Positions 13,364 through 17,252 of a stretch of DNA of 17,252 nucleotides are shown here, piece after piece. The translations under genes and the position numbers were made by a program. The DNA is taken from contig CAJUEB010000026.1 of the NCBI GenBank assembly GCA_910585135.1, positions 1 through 17,252 on the forward strand, in the 5' to 3' direction. The DNA comes from an uncultured Eubacteriales bacterium. Its GTDB lineage: Bacteria; Bacillota; Clostridia; Peptostreptococcales; Anaerovoracaceae. Below the pieces are notes generated by a model, which saw only the letters and a program-made list of their open reading frames with translations, ran no database searches and was not told the DNA's origin. Position 1 is the first letter of the stretch, and every line of letters begins with the position of its first letter.

Positions 13364-14653
13364 ATGTATAAGTGTAGTTTAGAAAGAATGTCAGACAAGA
13401 TCAAGACAATGTCGAAGTATGGCGACGCGGGACACGGCGGCATCACAAGATACTCCCTGTCGAAGGAAGCCAACATGGCAAGGGCTGAATTCCAGAAAAG
13501 AATGGAAGCTATCGGCGCAGTTGTGGAATGCGACGACGTAGCCTGCATGTATGCGACGCTTCCTGGGTCAGATCCGAATGCGAAGAGAATCGTGATGGCT
13601 TCACATTGTGACTCCGTTAAGAACGGCGGAAACTACGATGGAATCCTGGGCGTTATGACAGGTATGGAAGTGCTGGAAACGGTAGCGGCAGAAAAGATTC
13701 CGCATAAGCATCCGCTGACAGCGATGATCTGGACGAACGAAGAAGGCTCGCTTTATCCGCCTGCAATGATGGTATCAGGCATTATCTGCCATGATTACTT
13801 ACCGAAGGAATTGCAGGTTAATTTCGAATATGATAACATGATGAAGTCCAAGCCAATGGATGAATCCCCATATGCAAACTTCGGTGAAGCGCTGGCAGCA
13901 TCACCGTACAAGGGCGCGAAGGAAAACAGGATCAGCCCGGAAAATTCATGTGCGATGTTTGAAGCACATCTGGAACAAGGACCGATCCTCGAAGACGCTG
14001 GCAATGAAATCGGCGCTGTACAGCTTGTAATGGGTATGTTCAATTACAGCATCACATTCAGGGGCTTCTCGGCACACGCTGGTACATTCCCGATGGCAAA
14101 GAGGCACGATGCACTCCATGCAGCCGCTGCTTTCCTCGTAGAGCTGCATGACAGATACGATGCATACAATGCAGAGGTAGTAGCGGAAGGAATGCCGGAA
14201 TTCGTATATACGACAGGCGAAATCAACGTTCACCCTTGCATCCACACCGTAATTCCTGATGAAGCAGTCGTTTCCCTGGATGTAAGGCATCCAGAGCCAA
14301 AGGTAAGGGAAAAGTGCATGGAAATCTTAAAAGAACTGGCTGCTAAGGACTGGAAGCAGTGTTCCTGCGAAATCAAGGAACAGTGGGTAAGGGATACCGT
14401 ATACTTCGATAAGCAGTTAGTCGGATTTGTAGAAGAATCCATGGAAGAAATGGGCGCTAAATGGCAGAAGATCCTTTCGGGAGCAGGCCATGACGCACAG
14501 TTCTGCGCATACATGATTCCGACGACGATGCTGTTCGCAAGGACGAAGGACGGATTATCGCACTGCGAACCGGAACACGTATCGGATGAAGACTGTACGG
14601 CAGTTGCAACGGCAACCCTCAATGCAGTTCTCAAGGCAGATGCTGCGTTATAG
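13364..14653 (+). CDS. M20 family amidohydrolase of the hydantoinase/carbamoylase type (possible beta-ureidopropionase)
   Basis: Enzymes of this group hydrolyse N-carbamoyl amino acids, allantoate or N-carbamoyl-beta-alanine, releasing CO2 and ammonia, with two metal ions. The 429 residues show the family metal ligands: His81 in ASHCDSV, Asp92 in GGNYDGILGV, Glu126-Glu127 in TNEEGS, His202 in EAHLEQGP, and a late His in GLSHCEPEH. The FSAHAGTFPMAKRHDA segment belongs to the dimerisation/lid domain. The usual GSRF after the glutamates is GSLY here. AAAGGAGG at 13347-13354 directly touches ATG 13355, so ATG 13364, nine bases downstream, is the likely start. The gene is first in the unit ahead of preT and preA, which makes the third step of reductive pyrimidine breakdown a reasonable role. 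Allantoate or hydantoin-derived substrates are alternatives. Arginine is encoded almost only by AGA/AGG, suggesting high expression. Confidence 0.85.
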   Translation: MYKCSLERMSDKIKTMSKYGDAGHGGITRYSLSKEANMARAEFQKRMEAIGAVVECDDVACMYATLPGSDPNAKRIVMASHCDSVKNGGNYDGILGVMTGMEVLETVAAEKIPHKHPLTAMIWTNEEGSLYPPAMMVSGIICHDYLPKELQVNFEYDNMMKSKPMDESPYANFGEALAASPYKGAKENRISPENSCAMFEAHLEQGPILEDAGNEIGAVQLVMGMFNYSITFRGFSAHAGTFPMAKRHDALHAAAAFLVELHDRYDAYNAEVVAEGMPEFVYTTGEINVHPCIHTVIPDEAVVSLDVRHPEPKVREKCMEILKELAAKDWKQCSCEIKEQWVRDTVYFDKQLVGFVEESMEEMGAKWQKILSGAGHDAQFCAYMIPTTMLFARTKDGLSHCEPEHVSDEDCTAVATATLNAVLKADAAL

Positions 14654-14711
14654 CCGCAGGAATTCGATATATCTCTGATACATCAACATACAGACCGTAA
14701 CCGATTGGTTT

Positions 14712-14755
14712 GGCTGCGTTTTCCATCGCCTGGATACGCTGTGGGAAATGCAGCC
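14712..14755 (+). promoter_or_regulatory. Strong intercistronic hairpin between the amidohydrolase and preT
   Basis: GGCTGCGTTTTCC (14712-14724) pairs with GGGAAATGCAGCC (14743-14755) over 13 bp, two of them G-U, with an 18-base loop. The following TTTCATCAT is a poor T-tract. It may be a leaky terminator or attenuator, or an RNA processing/stability element that sets different levels for the genes on either side. Confidence 0.6.
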
Positions 14756-14799
14756 TTTCATCATACACCATGAGCAAAATGCCATAAGGAGGAATTAAA

Positions 14800-16059
14800 T
14801 TGAGTAAAGTAGTAAAAGCAAAGTATACTGCTGAAGCCGTAGCTGGATTTACGCACAGGACAGCTATGGAAGAAGCAGCAAGATGCCTGTTGTGCCATGA
14901 CGCGCCATGCAGCCAGGGATGCCCAGCAGGGACCGATCCTGCGAAGTTCATCCGATCCATCAGGTTCAGGAACGTAAAGGGCGCTGCGGAAACGATCAGG
15001 GAAAACAACGTACTGGGCGGGACTTGCGCAAGGGTATGTCCTTATGACAGACTGTGTGAAGAAGCTTGCAGCAGGTGCGGCATCGACAAACCGATCCAGA
15101 TCGGATTATTGCAAAGATATGCAATTGAACAGGAGAAACTGTTCAAGATGAAGACCTTAAAGGCACCGGAAAAGAAAAAGGCGGCTAAGGCGGCATGCAT
15201 CGGCGCAGGTCCTGCATCGCTGGCAGCAGCGGCAGAGCTTGCGAAGGCAGGATACAAGGTAACGATATTTGAAAGAGAAGAAAAAGCAGGCGGCGTCCTT
15301 ACATATGGAATCGTTCCGAGCAGGCTTCCGCAGGCAGTTGTTGACCATGATATCGCCCAAGTGAAAGGACTCGGCATTAAATTTGAATTTGGCAAAGCTG
15401 TGAAAGCGGCTGACCTGGATGATTACGATGCCGTATTCGTAGGCACAGGCCTTTGGGGCGCAAACCTTCCGAAGATCGATGGTATCGATAAGGCCGGCGT
15501 ATATGCAGCGGTTGATTTCTTAAAGGAAGCAAGGACGAAGAAGACTGCTTTTGACCCGGGCAAGAAGGTGCTCGTTGTAGGCGGCGGCGACGTTGCCGTT
15601 GACTGCGCAGTAACCGCTAAATTGCTCGGTGCAGAAGATGTGAAGATCGTTTACAGAAGAACGCTGGAAGAGGCTCCTGGAAACATGACAGAATTCCAAT
15701 ACGCATTGTCCCTGGGAATCGGCATCACGACCGGCATGGCTCCTGCGGCAATCAATGGAAGCAGCAAGGTTGAAACGGTAGACTTCAAGGGATTCCGGGA
15801 TGAAGCAGCAAAGCTGACGCTTAGCGCTGATACCATCGTGTTTGCGACAGGCCAGACCCCGGAAGATATGGAAGCGATCGCGCCTGTTAAGGTTACGGAA
15901 AAAGGCATGATCAAAGCGCCAAAGGGAAAAGCTGGCGGCAAGTATTTTGCGGCAGGCGATATCGTAAACGGCGGTAAGACTGTCGTAGAAGCGGTAGCAG
16001 CGGGCAAAGAGGCCGCAGCCGCGATGATTGCTTACCTCGAAGCGAAAGGAGTGAAATAG
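14800..16059 (+). CDS. preT: NAD-dependent dihydropyrimidine dehydrogenase, PreT subunit
   Basis: PreT is the FAD/NAD(H) and iron-sulfur subunit that passes electrons between NADH and PreA. The 419 residues align with the N-terminal domains of mammalian dihydropyrimidine dehydrogenase. Cys29, 32, 37 and 90 match one [4Fe-4S] set, and Cys41, 80, 86 with Gln105 (IGLLQ) match the second cluster with its unusual Gln ligand. Next come an FAD site (CIGAGPASLAAAAELAKAG, from about 133) and the family TYGIVPSRLP motif. An NAD(P) site (VLVVGGGDVAVDCA) and the late FAD motif YFAAGDIVNGGKTVVEAV complete the fold. GltD is related, but the Gln ligand and the preA neighbour favour PreT. The start is TTG 14800, seven bases after AAGGAGG (14786-14792). 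One base separates its stop from preA, so the two are surely co-translated. Confidence 0.93.
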   Translation: MSKVVKAKYTAEAVAGFTHRTAMEEAARCLLCHDAPCSQGCPAGTDPAKFIRSIRFRNVKGAAETIRENNVLGGTCARVCPYDRLCEEACSRCGIDKPIQIGLLQRYAIEQEKLFKMKTLKAPEKKKAAKAACIGAGPASLAAAAELAKAGYKVTIFEREEKAGGVLTYGIVPSRLPQAVVDHDIAQVKGLGIKFEFGKAVKAADLDDYDAVFVGTGLWGANLPKIDGIDKAGVYAAVDFLKEARTKKTAFDPGKKVLVVGGGDVAVDCAVTAKLLGAEDVKIVYRRTLEEAPGNMTEFQYALSLGIGITTGMAPAAINGSSKVETVDFKGFRDEAAKLTLSADTIVFATGQTPEDMEAIAPVKVTEKGMIKAPKGKAGGKYFAAGDIVNGGKTVVEAVAAGKEAAAAMIAYLEAKGVK

Positions 16060-16060
16060 A

Positions 16061-17252
16061 ATGGCAGTTAAGAAAGATTTATCATTAGATTATTTAGGTG
16101 TTAAATGTCAGAATCCGTTCTTCCTCTCCTCATCACCGGTAGGCGGAAATTACGACATGGTATCAAAGTGCTATGAAGAGGGATGGGGTGGATGTTTCTT
16201 TAAAACCATCGGTATCTTTGTAGCAGACGAATGCTCGCCGCGATTTGACCAGGTAAATAAAGAAGGACTTCCATGGGTAGGATTCAAGAACATGGAGCAG
16301 ATTTCGGATAAACCGACGGAGCAGAATTTTGAATATATCTACAGGCTGGTAAGGGATTATCCGGATCACATTACCGTAGCATCCATCATGGGTTCTTCCG
16401 TGGAGGAATGGAAGAAGCTGGCGAAGATGGCTGATGAAGCAGGCGTTAAGCTGATCGAAGGAAACTTCTCCTGTCCGCAGATGACCTCCCATGACATGGG
16501 TTCTGATGTTGGGACAAACAACGAGCTGGTAGAATCGTATTCAAGAGCAGTAGCGGAAACGACGAAAATTCCGTTCATCGCCAAGATGACGCCGAACTGC
16601 AAGAACATGGAAGAACACGCAAGAGCTGCGATCAGGGGCGGCGCAGCAGCCGTATCGGCAATCAACACGATCAAGTCCATTACCAATATCGATTTCGAAA
16701 ACAATACAGGTATGCCTGTTGTAAACGGCAAATCCTCTATTTCCGGGTATTCCGGCGCGGCAGTAAAGCCGATCGCCCTGCGATTCTGTACGCAGGTACA
16801 GCAGGATGAAGAAATCCATAGATTGGTGAAGGAAAAAGGCTTTGATTTCGGACATGGCCATGAAATGTCCGGTATCGGCGGGATCGAGACGTGGAGAGAC
16901 GCCGCAGAATTCCTGGCAGTAGGATGCAGGAATCTCCAGGTAACGACTGCGATCATGCAGTACGGATACAGAATCGTAGAAGACATGATTTCAGGTATGT
17001 CCCACTTCATGGATGAAAGAGGATATAACAGCTTGGATGAATTCATCGGCATGGCGCTTCCGAACCTGATTCCGGCAGAAGATTTGAACCGTGACTTTAA
17101 GGTTCTGCCAAACTTCGACGATAAGAAGTGCGTTGGCTGCGGCAGATGCTATGTATCCTGCTATGATGCTGCGCACCAGGCAATCGACTGGAACGAAAAG
17201 AAGAGAAGGCCTGAGCTTAACGATAACTGCGTTGGCTGCCACTTGTGCCTGA
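16061..17252 (+). CDS. preA: NAD-dependent dihydropyrimidine dehydrogenase, PreA subunit (3' end outside the window)
   Basis: PreA holds the FMN active site where uracil or thymine is reduced, or the dihydro form oxidised, using electrons from PreT. The 397 visible codons cover nearly the whole expected protein (about 410 residues in E. coli). The DHOD-like barrel shows NPFFLSSSPVGGNYD, the catalytic loop EGNFSCPQM with Cys138 and DMGSDVGTN after it, and AKMTPN. It continues with VSAINTIKSI and GIGGIETWRDAAEFL for FMN phosphate. The C-terminal ferredoxin domain has Cys357, 360, 363, 367 and the start of the second set, Cys390, 393, 396; the last cysteine lies beyond the edge. The SCPQM-TSHDMG loop is the form I associate with clostridial PreA, instead of SCPHGM in E. 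coli and mammals. A dihydropyrimidinase gene may follow outside the window. Confidence 0.93.
   Translation, partial: MAVKKDLSLDYLGVKCQNPFFLSSSPVGGNYDMVSKCYEEGWGGCFFKTIGIFVADECSPRFDQVNKEGLPWVGFKNMEQISDKPTEQNFEYIYRLVRDYPDHITVASIMGSSVEEWKKLAKMADEAGVKLIEGNFSCPQMTSHDMGSDVGTNNELVESYSRAVAETTKIPFIAKMTPNCKNMEEHARAAIRGGAAAVSAINTIKSITNIDFENNTGMPVVNGKSSISGYSGAAVKPIALRFCTQVQQDEEIHRLVKEKGFDFGHGHEMSGIGGIETWRDAAEFLAVGCRNLQVTTAIMQYGYRIVEDMISGMSHFMDERGYNSLDEFIGMALPNLIPAEDLNRDFKVLPNFDDKKCVGCGRCYVSCYDAAHQAIDWNEKKRRPELNDNCVGCHLCL

Noticed and set aside
14631..15008. Minus-strand ORF across the amidohydrolase-preT gap
   Set aside because: Most of it is antisense to preT coding sequence; the part in the gap coincides with the hairpin and matches no family I know, and no start signal is seen.

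Overview
The window looks like a chromosomal segment of a spore-forming, Gram-positive anaerobe of the class Clostridia. This rests on a full-length spoIVA, found only in endospore formers, strong GGAGG ribosome binding sites, several TTG starts, and iron-sulfur oxidoreductases of a fermentative lifestyle. I cannot name the species. All recognisable genes read on the + strand.

Layout. Positions 1-1608 hold a probable gene tail and spoIVA (spore coat basement ATPase). Positions 1974-3557 encode a 14-TM type MFS exporter carrying two small in-gene tandem duplications. Positions 3667-4464 are a decayed toxin-antitoxin cassette: an intact UPF0175-type antitoxin followed by a DUF3368 PIN-like toxin that has lost its middle and its frame. 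Positions 4550-7745 are a two-gene unit, a histidinol-dehydrogenase-family enzyme plus an APC amino acid permease, with its own promoter and a strong terminator.

Positions 7746-10840 are a scar. An AT-rich, gene-free stretch full of dyad repeats is followed by a complete IS3-family element (27-bp terminal repeats, orfA/orfB with a -1 frameshift site). Its right end lies directly against the C-terminal two thirds of a pelG gene (Pel exopolysaccharide export). The rest of pelG and any other pel genes are absent, and there is no target duplication, as expected if an IS-associated deletion removed them.

Positions 10934-17252 are a catabolic locus: a LacI-family regulator; a dihydroorotate/dihydropyrimidine-dehydrogenase-like protein fused to a two-cluster ferredoxin; a hydantoinase/carbamoylase-type M20 amidohydrolase; and PreT plus PreA, the two subunits of NAD-dependent dihydropyrimidine dehydrogenase (PreA is cut by the window end). 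A promoter followed by a TGTAAC-TG-GTTACA operator precedes the amidohydrolase. PreT/PreA interconvert uracil or thymine and their dihydro forms, and the amidohydrolase could remove the carbamoyl group after ring opening. The ring-opening dihydropyrimidinase is not in the window. The upstream dehydrogenase paralogue has Asn where the catalytic Cys is expected, so it may act on another substrate.

The most unusual points are: a 38-bp tandem duplication at the regulator/dehydrogenase junction whose two copies encode the same decapeptide plus stop with only synonymous differences; the Cys-to-Asn dehydrogenase paralogue; the IS-truncated pelG; and the dyad-rich 226-bp segment bounded by inverted repeats.
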